A stretch of DNA of 49,070 nt from Fragilariopsis cylindrus CCMP1102 (taxonomy: Eukaryota; Bacillariophyta; Bacillariophyceae; Bacillariales; Bacillariaceae), in assembly GCA_900095095.1 (NCBI GenBank), contig FMBT01000104.1, positions 1-49,070 of the forward strand, read 5' to 3'. The position numbers and the translations under genes were made by a program. The first letter of the stretch is position 1. Every line of letters begins with the position of its first letter. Shown here in pieces: positions 1-10,969 of this stretch. Below the pieces are notes generated by a model that worked only from the letters and a program-made list of their open reading frames with translations, did no database searches and was not told where the DNA came from.

Positions 1-862
1 AGCGCTAATGCTATCACAATACAATAGTAAATAATTCGACATATTATAATAACAGTCCAGTCCACTATGTGTTTGGTGTGCTTTTATGTTTGTAACTCTT
101 GATACTTATTTTTATACAGTACTGCTATGCTGTACTATGCTGTTGCATGAAAAGTCCTTCCATCAAGCACCCACGCACACAGAACAATTGGAGAGAGGAT
201 TTCAATCAAGTAATGTTGAATACAAGTACCTTGTAGCACCTCTTATTGTTGTATTCCTTATTCTATGATGATGTTGATGTTGATGATGATGTTGATGATA
301 ATGTTGATGATGATGATTGATGATGTACAAGATGCATCTTCGAATCTTGTACTGTGAAAATAACCAGTCCAAAACTGAAGCGCGGTTTATAACGCGCTAT
401 TAACCTTTGTTCCTCAACAACGAATGACTTCAACACTCCTTTTCATACCGGTACTTCTTACTTCATACAAACAGTAATAGTGACGAGTTATGAATGATAA
501 AAGATTAGAAAAGTATGTAAAAGGCGGAGAAGATCAAAATTATTATGATATCGGCCGAGGTATAGTATACCTTTTATACGTTTCGTCATGTATAACCCGT
601 AGAAGAGAAAGCGGGTGCTTTTTGTTCACTCTCTAAAAAAATCATGGATATAAATCAGGCACACACACGTTGTTTCATGGATGGATCAACTAAAACAATT
701 ACTTGCTTATTTAGTCGAAACGACAGTCTACAACCACACTTATTAACTTCCGTACTCATACTCATACTGAACTGAATTGAATTGAATTGAATTGAATTCA
801 ATACATTCTACGTAGAGAGGGTATCGTTTAAGATATTTTTTGATCTTATTTGATCTGATTTG
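1..862. other. Intergenic / upstream region of the large regulator gene
   Basis: No convincing gene is visible. A 60-codon open frame at 86-268 has no recognisable features and no support. The stretch holds an imperfect GATGATGTT-type triplet run at about 267-330, a palindrome CAGTACTG at 117-124 inside a TACAGTA heptamer, and a pentameric GAATT repeat just before the gene at 863. The last 100 bases or so probably include the promoter or 5' leader of that gene, but no specific core element can be named. Confidence 0.6.
774..798 (+). repeat. GAATT pentanucleotide microsatellite in gene leader
   Basis: Five tandem GAATT units end 64 bases before the ATG at 863. The same pentamer class, on the opposite strand, lies just before the xanthine dehydrogenase ATG (40771-40802). 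It is probably part of the 5' untranslated leader. Confidence 0.85.
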
Positions 863-968
863 ATGACGACAACTACTGTCGAATCATCATCATCATCATC
901 ATCATCGTCGTCGTCGGACGTCAAGACTAACGCCAACGCCAACGCAAACCACTTAAACGCCAACATCT

Positions 969-1000
<32 letters not shown>

Positions 1001-2087
1001 GACAACGTCAACGACAACGACAGCAATAGTAGGTCTGTTGTTATTGATGATAAATTCCATCAAAAGAAAAATCCGTCGATTGGTGTTATGGCTTCGAGTT
1101 CAGAGAGTGGTTCATTTCAGTCGACGAATACTTCAGATACGGTTATCGATACAGCATCGAATAATTCAAACACGATTGTCGGTGCAGCATCGAATACTCA
1201 TAATACGGTTTTCGGTGCAGCATCGAATACTTATAATACGGTTGTCGGTGCAGCATCGAATACTCATAGTACGGTTGTTAATACAGCATCGAATACTTCG
1301 AATACGGTTGTCGATACAGCATCGAATACTTATAATACGGTTGTCGGTGCAGCATCGAATACACATAGTACGGTTGTCGGTGCAGTCGGTGGAGCATCGA
1401 ATGCTTCTAATACAGATTCATATACTGTTTTTGATCAAGATAATTTTGCTTGTACTAGTATATCCAATACTGTTAGTAGTATTACCAATACTAGCGATAC
1501 TCCATCGACAGGACAACGGAGTTGGACGACCGCTAGCGCCATTAGCGCCACTAGTACCACCAAGAATGACAAAAATTCTAACATCACTATCATAAGTAAT
1601 AACAACGACAATAACAAAAAGAACAACAGCAACAACAACACGTACGATATCAACAACAACAAGAAAAACAAACCACGAAGTGTATCACTTGAAGCATTAT
1701 CAGAATCAGAATTAGAATCATTAGATGGAGGTGTTGTTGCAACAGACGAGCAGCAGCGCGAGCATCGTCGTCTATCCGAAATCGGTGGTTATAATAACAA
1801 TACTGAAGTAGTAGCAGTACAACAACCACATAATCACGTAAGTTTCATCTCATTGAATGTCATCTCATTTCGTATCTATTTTATTTTCGAAAAAAAACTC
1901 GAAATAAATAAATAAATAAAAGGGATAGTTCAACTTACTTGATAATTTATTTATTTATCTCTCTCTCACTCTCTTATTTATATACAGGATGTTTTGTATG
2001 GAATCGGGAGTATTAATCATCCAGGAAACAAATGGTACGTCAATGTAACGTCAGTGTCATTCAAAGAAAAATCATTCTATCTATTGT

Positions 2088-2118
<31 letters not shown>

Positions 2119-2858
2119 CTTGTTTGTACTTTCAATACTATGTACGTTATACTCAAACAAAAAAACTTGTGGTGGTGATGTGTGAATTTCTGCTATTTAT
2201 TTATCAACAGGTTCCAAAAATTGATTCGAAGCAATCGTGACCTTTATAAGAGCTCTCCAACAAAACACACGAAGTTGTTGGTAGCAAAAGCGATCATAGA
2301 AGCTATTCAACAACAAGATCCACCTGGACGATTTATTCAATTATTATTAAAGAATGACAATGTGGATCATACTACTAGGACTACTGGTACGGCAAGTAGT
2401 AGTAGTAGTAGTGGTAGTAGTAATAGTAGTAGTAGTGTTGTTGGTATTTGGATATTGCTAAAGTATAATGATGCTGTTAGTAAAACCTCACAGGCATTGT
2501 TAGAAGGAATCACAGCAGCAGCACCAACACCAGCTAAGGCGGTAACGACCAGAAGAAATTATGATCACGACTATGACAACAGTACCACCACCGCAGACAC
2601 GGATGTCGATGTCGATGACGATGTCGATGACGATGTCGATGTCGATACTGCTACTGCTACTGCTACTGCTTCTACTACACGAAGAATGTCGAATGAAGGA
2701 AAGGGAACAACAGCAACAACAACAACAATACCAGGAAACTTCGCTCCAATAACGGTAGCGGCGGCAAGAACACCACCGAACGACGATGACGGTGGAAATG
2801 TTGTAAATCAAGAAGATAGTAACCCATCATCATTATCGGATACCACAACATCATTTGT

Positions 2859-2890
<32 letters not shown>

Positions 2891-5800
2891 TCGCAACATC
2901 ATCACCATTATCATCATCAATAACGCTAACAGCAGGAGCTGTAGCTGTAGATGCAGATGCAGTGAGTATTGATAATAATGTCAATGATACCGATATTGAT
3001 ACCGATACCGACAATGATAATGATAATGATACTACTTGCAGTACCAGTAGTATTGATCATTGTATTAAATTAAATCAATTACAAAGAGATGTAATATTGA
3101 ATTTACAGAAATGTATACAAAAACAACAAGAAATATTGAATTCAGGTCATATATTACCATCGAATGTAATAACAGGTGTCAAAGAAACTATGTTATCAAT
3201 GAAGATGTGGACTGCTACTACTACTAGAAATAATAATCCGGATACTAATCCTTCCGTTGCTATTGATGCCAATTTTGACGTTGATGATGACGACGTTGAG
3301 GTTGATGTTGATGTTGATAACAATGAGGACGGAACGACTACTGCCATGTTATCGACGGCGACGACGACGAGTAATTTGTCACAGTATCAGGAGGACCAGA
3401 ACCAGAACCAAAAAGAAGAGAATCAGAAACAGCAAACTCAAGAAGAAATTGGTACACGTACCACGATCATCGCCAATGTTGTATCAACGAATGAGAAGAA
3501 GAACGAGAATCACCAACAGGAGAAAGTTCATCATCATCATCATTATCGTCATCACAAAAAATTGCAGCATCAGCAAAATCAACAGCAGCAACATGAACAC
3601 CAGAATGATATGATCATTATCACGAAGAAGAATGTAGACGACGACCATGAGAATCATCATCAACAACAGCAGCAGCAGCATCATCGGACGAAAGATAAGA
3701 AACACCAACCCGTCGCATCGTCATCCGCCGCCGTCGTTCCACAAGCATCGCAACAGCAAGATAATAATAATAGTAGTATTTCTTCGACTTTTACTACTCA
3801 AACTATGAATGATGGTACTACCGATACTATCGTCTCGAAGGAGAAGAAGAATCAGGTCCACCACCACCAACAGGAGAATCGGCAACATAATAAAATGCAT
3901 CTTAAGCAACAGAAACAGAATGTTACTACCGCCGTTGTCTCAACGAAGGAGAAGTGGAATGGCAACCAACAACAACAACAGCAGAAGGACCATCATCATC
4001 AGCAACAATTACAACAGCAACAGGAGCATCAGAATGATGCGATCACAGTCTCGAAGAAGGATGGAATAAATGAGGAAGATGCACAGCAAAAGGGTCATCA
4101 TCATCGTCAGAAATTGCAGCATCTGCAACCAGAACGGCAACAACAGGAACATCAGAACGATACGATCGCGATCCCGAAGAAGGATGTAGATGACGAACAG
4201 AATCATTATCATCAACATCAACATCATCTGACGAAAAAGAAGGACGACCAGCCCGTCGCATCGTCCGCCATCGTGACTACTACTCAAACTAATGCCTTAA
4301 TTGAAGCCAATCGTATGCTTCCAAAACTTCTCACAGGTTCAGGTGGATATGATGTAATCATGCCTAGCACTAATGGATCATTCATGATAAATCTATATTG
4401 TCAAAAAGGTTCGATACAATTTAAATCGTATAGACAATTCTCGGATGGTAGCTCAGGCCCAGCCGAATCCATGAAGCTCATCAGGGGACTTGGTGATAAG
4501 ATTATTGCTGTTGATGGTATCCTGACTGAAAACACACCACTTAAAGAAATTATCGCTATGATCCGCGAAAGTGCCAAGAAAAAATTTGCAATCTTTCGTC
4601 TCTTACAATCCAATATACAACAAGAGGATGCACGCAACAGCAGCAACGATACCGATACCATAGCTGACGACAACGTTGATGAAGGCGTTGGTGCCGCTAC
4701 TCGTTGGGGTGAAATTAAGATTGGATCTCGTGTTGGTATCTATTGGGAAGATGACAAACAGTTCTATCCTTGTACTGTCACCAAAAAGCGTTACGTACGA
4801 TTATCACCAACAATCACAACGACAGATGAAAGAGCGTCCCAGTCCCAGTCGCGGTCTCTCACTGTATTTAACGCCAACGCCAACGTCGACATCGACACCA
4901 AGGCCAGAAGAGAAGAACATTTTGTATTATACGATGACGGTGAAAGCGAATGGACCAATATGTCTACGGAGAAATTACGTTGGTTATTAGATGACGATGA
5001 CACCAGTCGTAATGAAAGCGAAGTGATGACGACAATATTATTGAGGAGGATAGCGAGATGCACAGTAATTGGAGTCCGAAAGATCACGACAAACTTGCTA
5101 AGGGATTAGCAATGTACGGAAGAAATATCGCAAGATTCACTAAGTATTTTAAAAATCGTAGTGCGGATGAGATCAAAAAATATATCAGTCTTAATTATGA
5201 GAGGCTATTACAAGACGGTAAAGAATACAAAATCGAAATGGATAAAGGATGGGAATTGATCCGATCGGAGGTAAACGCTACCATCGATTCCACGAATAAG
5301 AAAAATGAGCACGATGCTATTGAAAATCAAAACGTCGATAATTGTGATGATGATGGTGATGATGATGATGATGATAGCAATGACGGCGACCTAAACCGAA
5401 AACCAAAGGAATATCACAAAACAAAGGATGGAAATTTTACGGCCAGAATAGGACATAAAGACAAAACCAGAACTATCGGTACATTCAGATATGAACGTGA
5501 TTCCGCTTTGGCGTATAAAATGTCTCGTCGAAAAAAAAATCAGCAACCATCGTCTAACAGCAAGCACGGCGAAAGTGATAGCTGTGATGAAAGCAATGAC
5601 GAAGAAGAACCCATCGTTGAGGTTCTAGACGACGATGAGGACGACGATGAAGTGTGCGTTATTGCGGAATCTTTGGATGACGACGACGACATGATTGAAA
5701 TAACGCCGAATGCACCGACTCTTCAGAAGAAAAGAAAGCGAGACCACTGGCGGTGCTTTTACACTGACGACGTTGTTCGAAATATAAATGATGCAACTGC

Positions 5801-6869
5801 AAAGGATGTCACTGTATCTATCGCGATGGCCATTGCCGCTGCTGCTGCTACTACTGAAACAGCTGCGAATGCCGTACACGCAGCTACCAGCAGTACTAAA
5901 AATGAAATCGGGAAGAAGGGGAAGAAGGAGAAGAAGAAGAAGGATGGGTTGTCATCGAGCACACCGACATTATCGCAAGGGAAGAAGAAAAAGAAGTTGT
6001 CGCCACAGATTAAAGCAAAACCACAGAATGGCAACGGCAAACAGCGTTTTTTGTCGCTCTCCGATAACTTATCCGCCAACTCCAACGAAAACAAACGGAA
6101 AGCTCCTGAGAACGATGCAATTGCATGGTGTTATAGAAGCCTCAAGGCAAGCCGAAAAATGTCTGTTAATGTGTCGGGTATCATATCTGAAACTGGCGAG
6201 GATTGAGACAAGGAAAAAAGCTGAGGATTTGAAAGAACTCAATGATAACCAAGAAGATAACAACAGCGATAATGACAACGACGGTGTGCAGGAAGATGTT
6301 GAAAAATTGTTTGTGACACGTGGAGCGATGCAAATGTATACCGCTGACGCTACCGCTACTACAACAAACAAAAGTATCAATACTGTTCGAAAATTGAAAG
6401 TCGTTTCTTGTTCCTCGCAGCAGGTCAAGGAGGGAGATACTAACAAGAACGACACCAATAACGGTATGAATATGAACAACAATAACAGCAACAGCAACAA
6501 GAAGGAGGCTTTGAAATATATAGCAAAATCCAAGGCGAAAATAATAGAGTATCAGAAAAAGCAGAGGAGGAGGAGAGACAACGAATCAAGACCGAAATTT
6601 GGGCTAATGTAAAGAAACGCGCCGAAGAAGATAAGCAAGAAAAATTAATTGATCTAGTCGACGACACAACCTTGAATTGCAGCAACGACGAAGTCATTAT
6701 CAACCAAACACCGAAGGATTCCATGTCTCTTTGTGGAAACGAATCATCATCCACTCTACCTTTTTCTCGTATTCTTGCTGCACTGACTGCAGGAGTGAAG
6801 GTACGCAACGACGCAACCAATAATGCTGCTGCTACTTTTAGTAGCCTGAGTACAAAATTGTCGTTTTAA
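863..6869 (+). CDS. Giant multidomain putative nuclear regulator (DUF6824, PDZ-like, Tudor-like, Myb/SANT-like, AP2-like), frame-broken
   Basis: Proposed exons are 863-1837, 1988-2034 and 2211-6869 (donors GTAAGT and GTACGT; acceptors ACAG). The first ATG is at 863; an in-frame TTG lies one codon upstream. Splicing joins DVLYGIGSINHPGNKW to FQKLIRSNRDLY and later KTSQALLEG, a complete DUF6824-type domain. A Ser/Asp/Gln/His-rich region follows. Next come a PDZ-like segment at about 4330-4610 (GDKIIAVDG), a Tudor-like segment at about 4710-4990 (GSRVGIYWEDD, YDDGESEW), a Myb/SANT-like helix set at 5067-5200 (NWSPKDHDKLAKGLAMYG), an AP2-like stretch at about 5400-5530 (TARIGHKDKTRTIGTF) and a charged coiled coil near 6500-6660. 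The frame breaks near 5016-5057, 6110-6190 and 6556-6560 (AAAAA). With those three repaired the protein is about 1,893 residues. The domains suggest a chromatin or transcription role, but function is unknown. Two or more overlapping genes remain possible. Confidence 0.6.
1137..1390 (+). repeat. 33-base minisatellite coding an 11-residue repeat
   Basis: About eight tandem 33-base units inside exon 1 of the large regulator encode variants of NTVVGAASNTH/Y. Because the period is a multiple of three, other frames also stay open through the array and give spurious shadow open frames on both strands. Units differ at a few positions (VFGAAS, VVNTAS, VVDTAS), so the array is not a perfectly recent expansion. 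Confidence 0.85.
2088..2116 (+). repeat. (TG)n dinucleotide repeat in intron 2 of the large regulator
   Basis: Uninterrupted TG repeat within the intron at 2035-2210. Length polymorphism is likely; no function is inferred. Confidence 0.9.
3500..4262 (+). repeat. Diverged His/Gln-rich coding repeats with EHQND core
   Basis: Within exon 3 of the large regulator, a His/Gln-rich unit recurs at least three times with a conserved EHQND core, followed by a hydrophobic stretch and KK(N/D) plus acidic residues (cores near 3592, 4024 and 4147). Two units end in an almost identical QPVASS tail (near 3709 and 4250). This looks like internal duplication followed by glutamine and histidine codon slippage. 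Confidence 0.7.
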
Positions 6870-7803
6870 AAACGTAAACGTGAACTAATCGGGAACAACA
6901 GCAGTAGCACCAACGCTACTGGCGACGACAACCGCACCTCGTACTATGTAATAGCCAAGGCACTGAAAGGTTTGTGATTTTTCGGGACGGAGACTCATTC
7001 TTGTAATAACACTACCACTAAAAGGCCAATACATAACGATGGAAATGATATTTTAGTAGCAATAAATATTCGTAAGAAATGCACCAAATATTATCGTATT
7101 GATTTTGAATGAGTAATGAAAATGATGTCTCTTAAAAAAAAAACCCAGAACCTAAATGCACAGCATAATAACGACAGTCATCCGATGTATATCGAAGGTA
7201 TAAACAGTAAGCTGAAGAAAAGTAGCTTTCACGTCGCCATTTCATTGTAATCTGTTCTCAGTTTCTCGTCAATCTACCTAATACTGTATACTGATGAATG
7301 ATTAACTATAAAAAGCTATTGTTGTGTTCCTGCAGGAGTTTTTCGTATTTGTGCTTTAGCATTCATTTTCGTATTTAAGATATACAAAATATTAGCCTTC
7401 AAACTCATGTACTATGGCAGCCCATTAACTTACATTGAGCAGCAGATGTGTTCCATTTCAATGTGATACATTGTTGCTGGAATTATCAAATTACCTGATT
7501 GCATCATTCTTTGAAATTTGAAAAGTATAAAAAATATGATGATCAATAATCATTATAATGACGGAGGGTCAGCGGGATATTCTCACTTTTGCTTGATTTT
7601 TATTTCGCAAGGTTTTCAGCCTCCGCGAAAAGATTCTTGACACTTTTTTTTCATCTTTCGATTCTTTATGCATGCCAATATCATTGACAATACGCTTTAA
7701 AAGGTTGTACTAGCTAGATTTGATAGTGTAACGTAACAACGCTCGAAACACCGAGGCATCACATTTCTCGCAGTGAATAAACTTTTCAAAACCGAAAACA
7801 ATA
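6870..7803. other. Intergenic region, no gene seen
   Basis: About 930 bases between the end of the large regulator and the dioxygenase start. Stops are frequent in all frames. There is an A9 run near 7132 and a TACTGTA heptamer at 7282-7288. It presumably holds the 3' end of the first gene and the promoter of the next, but no specific element can be identified. Confidence 0.6.
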
Positions 7804-9374
7804 ATGCTGAGACCTTTCCTGTCTTGTCTTAAATGTACTACTCTCGACGGTAGGCGGTGCATAACATCTAAACTAGCTGATGCTGCTCGACATCCGAATA
7901 ATCACCCAAAAAGAAGATGGCTATCGTCGTCGTCGTCTTCCCTCGGAATGAATGATACTGATGCCACCGTTGATGATGACAAGAAGTATTCGTTTTTACA
8001 TATTCTTCCGTGGCAATTTCTTCGTAGTTCCGACTCTGCAAATTTTGATGAAATAACATGCCAGAGAAATGACGTTCTCTACGATCATAACACCGGCAAG
8101 CCAGAAATAGTTCATGTCAACTCCAACAAAAATAAGAAATCAATTTCATCAGCAGAGAACCGTGTCACGATTGATAAATATACGGTTCATGACGATGGCG
8201 GGAAATGTAATATCCTTTGGAGTGACGGTTTGTGGTCGGAACACGATGATATTGGTAGACTGGAACAACACTATTTATCCTGGAAGAAAAGTCGACCGGA
8301 AGATCGAATCATTTGGAAGAACTTAATTGACAATGATGTCAGACAATCTTCAGACTTGTCATTTTCATTTGATACATTAATTGCTGACGATGGTTCTGGT
8401 ATGAGCAAAGCTATCAAGACTTTGTATCAATATGGTATTCTTCTTATTACAAAAACTCCTGTCGATGACAATGGAGCTGGAATTGCCGCGTTGGGTAGTG
8501 CTTTGAGTGGTGGGAGTGTAAAAGACAAACCATCAGCATCCATACTAGTAAATTATAAAAATGGTGGCACCGATCACGTTTTACCAGATAGTACCGATGG
8601 ACCACTCCGTACTCTATTTGGATCAGTATGGGCAACATCATCATCCAGTCAACCTGATGGGACTAGTGTTGCTGATTCCGCATATGGGAGCGAAGGCTTA
8701 CCTCTACATACAGATTTAACCTATATTCAGGATCCACCAGGTTTACAAATCTTTACCATGGTTCAACCTGCTCCAGTTGGAGGAGAGAGCGTTTTCTGTG
8801 ATGCTTTTGCCGTTGCTGAAAAATTAAAATCCATTAATCCTAATGCATTTGATATTCTAAGCAATACCATTCGTACCTATCATTCGAAGGATAATGTAAC
8901 TGGCTGGTACCTCAAAGCCTCAGGACCAGTCATTGAAGTACGTGATGGACGAATAGTCGGTATACGTCACAATGATTTAGATCGATTACCAGATCTACCC
9001 CCGAACGAATTGACTGAAGAAAAAGAAATCGATGAATTTTATGATAATTTGAAAACCGCTCACGCAGCTTGGGATGCTCTAATTGCGCAGGATACTTTTC
9101 GTTTGGTTATGAAGTTAAATCCAGGCGACACAATGGTCGTCGCAAATCAGGTGAGTTATATCAAACGAAACTTACTGCATTTTTATATACAATACAACAC
9201 ATACACGACTTAACATATATATTTCTCTCTTTTTTTCTTCTTTTCGCGAAGAGATGCTTCCACGGAAGGTTCAGCTTCCGGTCCACTAACGAAGCTCCGA
9301 GATCAGTGATGGGTTGTTATGTCAGCCAAGACGAACTATCGTCTCGATACCGAATGGAAGGTTACGACTGTTGA
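7804..9374 (+). CDS. Gamma-butyrobetaine hydroxylase-like Fe(II)/2-oxoglutarate dioxygenase, probably mitochondrial
   Basis: Two exons, 7804-9150 and 9252-9374 (donor GTGAGT, acceptor GAAG, phase 0), give 489 residues. The fold is TauD/TfdA-type. The iron ligands are visible as HTD at residues 302-304 and His453 in RCFHGR, just after MKLNPGDTMVVANQ across the splice. The C-terminal GCYVSQDELSSRYR carries the arginines expected near 2-oxoglutarate. The middle segment (ILWSDGLWSEHDD) matches the N-terminal beta domain of the BBOX1/TMLH family. In that family the enzymes hydroxylate gamma-butyrobetaine or trimethyllysine for carnitine synthesis; which substrate applies here is not shown. The usual N-terminal cysteine zinc site is not evident. 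The N-terminus is rich in Arg, Ser and Leu with little acid for about 45 residues, consistent with mitochondrial import. The frame is intact. Confidence 0.85.
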
Positions 9375-9563
9375 GTTTTGTGAAATTTGCATCCTTTATT
9401 TGTCGGACCTTTCACTTATTACACTAATTGACAAAACTTGCGATGATCTGAATGTATTATTAAAGGTTGAAGATCAATTTTAACAGACAACTATTATTAC
9501 TTTTTATATTCGTACATTTTTTTCCGTTCATCTTGTGTGATATTGCATTGGTATCCTATTTAT

Positions 9564-10393
9564 TTAGGAACTGTTGTTGTATTGTTTTTTCCATCCACCT
9601 AGATCATCTTTTATCCATTCCCATTCTTTATTGTTCATCTCAAGTTTAACATCAGTGAAGAATCGTAATTCAATATCTTCGTAAATGAGAGCGGCATTGG
9701 GTACGTCGTTATACTGAAATAAATACTTGATGGGCCAACACCAGAATTGCTTATCTTCAAATTTTCCGGGATGATCTGTGGCAACATCATTACTGAAAAA
9801 CGCTTTGTAGTAAATACGTGCTTTTAAGTAGCTCTCTTTTGCGACAACATTAACGCAAGCTTCACGAGAGTTTCCGGTCCTTTTTGGAAGATCCATATCT
9901 TGTAACAGAGCTCGTAATGTTTTTACATCCTTCCATACTTCATCACCGGTTTCTCCATCCTTTTCACTAGGTTTGTTATTTCCTAATACGCCAAACGTAA
10001 CTGAATTAATTCCTTGAAATTCAGTGATAATTTTTGAATCAGTTTTCATCATTTCCAGTGCCAAAGGATGACCTGCTAATTTTGATTTACGTAATATCGA
10101 AGTTACTTCCTTATCGCATTTATCAAGAAGAAGAATGTTGTCTATATTTGTTGAATAGTCGAGAGGGAAGGATTCCAAATAAACTTCCTTCGTCCATTGT
10201 TCTTTCACATCAACTTTACCAGAATTGAGATTAAGTTTGATTGGTTTCCATCCAAAGTCTTTGTATATAGTTCCTCCATTTTCATCTTTGATATAACATT
10301 TTTCTGGAATGTGATTTTGTTTTGTTGCAGCTATATATTACATCATTATATTACATCGTTATATTATGTTATATATATATACATATATATAGG

Positions 10394-10435
<42 letters not shown>

Positions 10436-10969
10436 ATTAGATACGTGTAGATAGTACGGCATCGATTGTTCACAATATTAGTGCGGTTATAAATGAACAC
10501 AGCAATTAATGAACACACAACACAACACAATACAACAACACAGTAGAGTAGTGGAAATACGATGGACAGTTATCCAGTACAAGCATTACAGTGTCATTTA
10601 GTAACAACACATACCTTCTGGGAAACATGTTTCTTGATAATGAACTACCCAATCTCGAAGGACATCAGGATTCATTTCCTGACCAGTAAATCGATTAAGA
10701 TCAGACCACGTAGCCTTTCGTGAAAATTTCCCACCCGATTCGACCGTCATATCGTACATCTTTACTAGATCCGGATTATCGTCTTCTTCTACTTCTTCTT
10801 CTTCTTCTTCTTTGTCGTATAATTTTGTCGTGGCAATTGTGGAGGTTGTACTATCTTCGAGACTAAGTCCACAAAGACTTTTTGCTATGCTATTATTCGA
10901 TGATTTCGTATCGTTAGTTTGGTCAACATCCTTTTGAGTAATAGTAAGTTTTACTGTTAGCCCCTTCAT
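9564..10969 (-). CDS. Two-exon conserved-looking hypothetical protein
   Basis: Exon 1 is 10969-10615 and exon 2 is 10330-9564 on the minus strand, with donor GTATGT and an acceptor after ATATAG (phase 1). The protein is 373 residues from the ATG at 10969. I do not recognise a family. Residues about 50-70 form an acidic Glu tract. The rest looks globular, with many aromatic residues (KDFGWKPIKL, FWCWPIKYLFQYNDV, YEDIELRFF), and ends in GGWKKQYNNSS. Just upstream, in another frame, an ATG at 11153 begins a Ser/Lys-rich stretch (MAYELIRSTGSLFVKSS) that could be a mitochondrial-type presequence if one base is in error or an exon junction is missed. The gene converges on the dioxygenase with a gap of 189 bases. 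Confidence 0.7.
10371..10432. repeat. AT-dinucleotide repeat in intron
   Basis: Interrupted (TA)n sequence of about 60 bases within the intron (10331-10614) of the minus-strand hypothetical gene, close to its acceptor. It is self-complementary and may fold. No function is claimed. Confidence 0.85.

Noticed and set aside
808..1026. Minus-strand Leu-rich open frame resembling a signal peptide followed by poly-Asp
   Set aside because: It is the complement of Ser and Asn triplet runs in exon 1 of the large regulator.
1038..1595. Arg/Ile/Leu-rich open frame on plus strand and matching Cys/Ile/Arg frame on minus strand
   Set aside because: Both are other-frame readings of the 33-base minisatellite, which stays open in several frames because its period is a multiple of three.
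5016..5058. Tiny intron to explain the frame jump before the Myb-like domain
   Set aside because: Any GT...AG pair that fits would be only about 18-25 bases, far shorter than the other introns here (about 100-280 bases).
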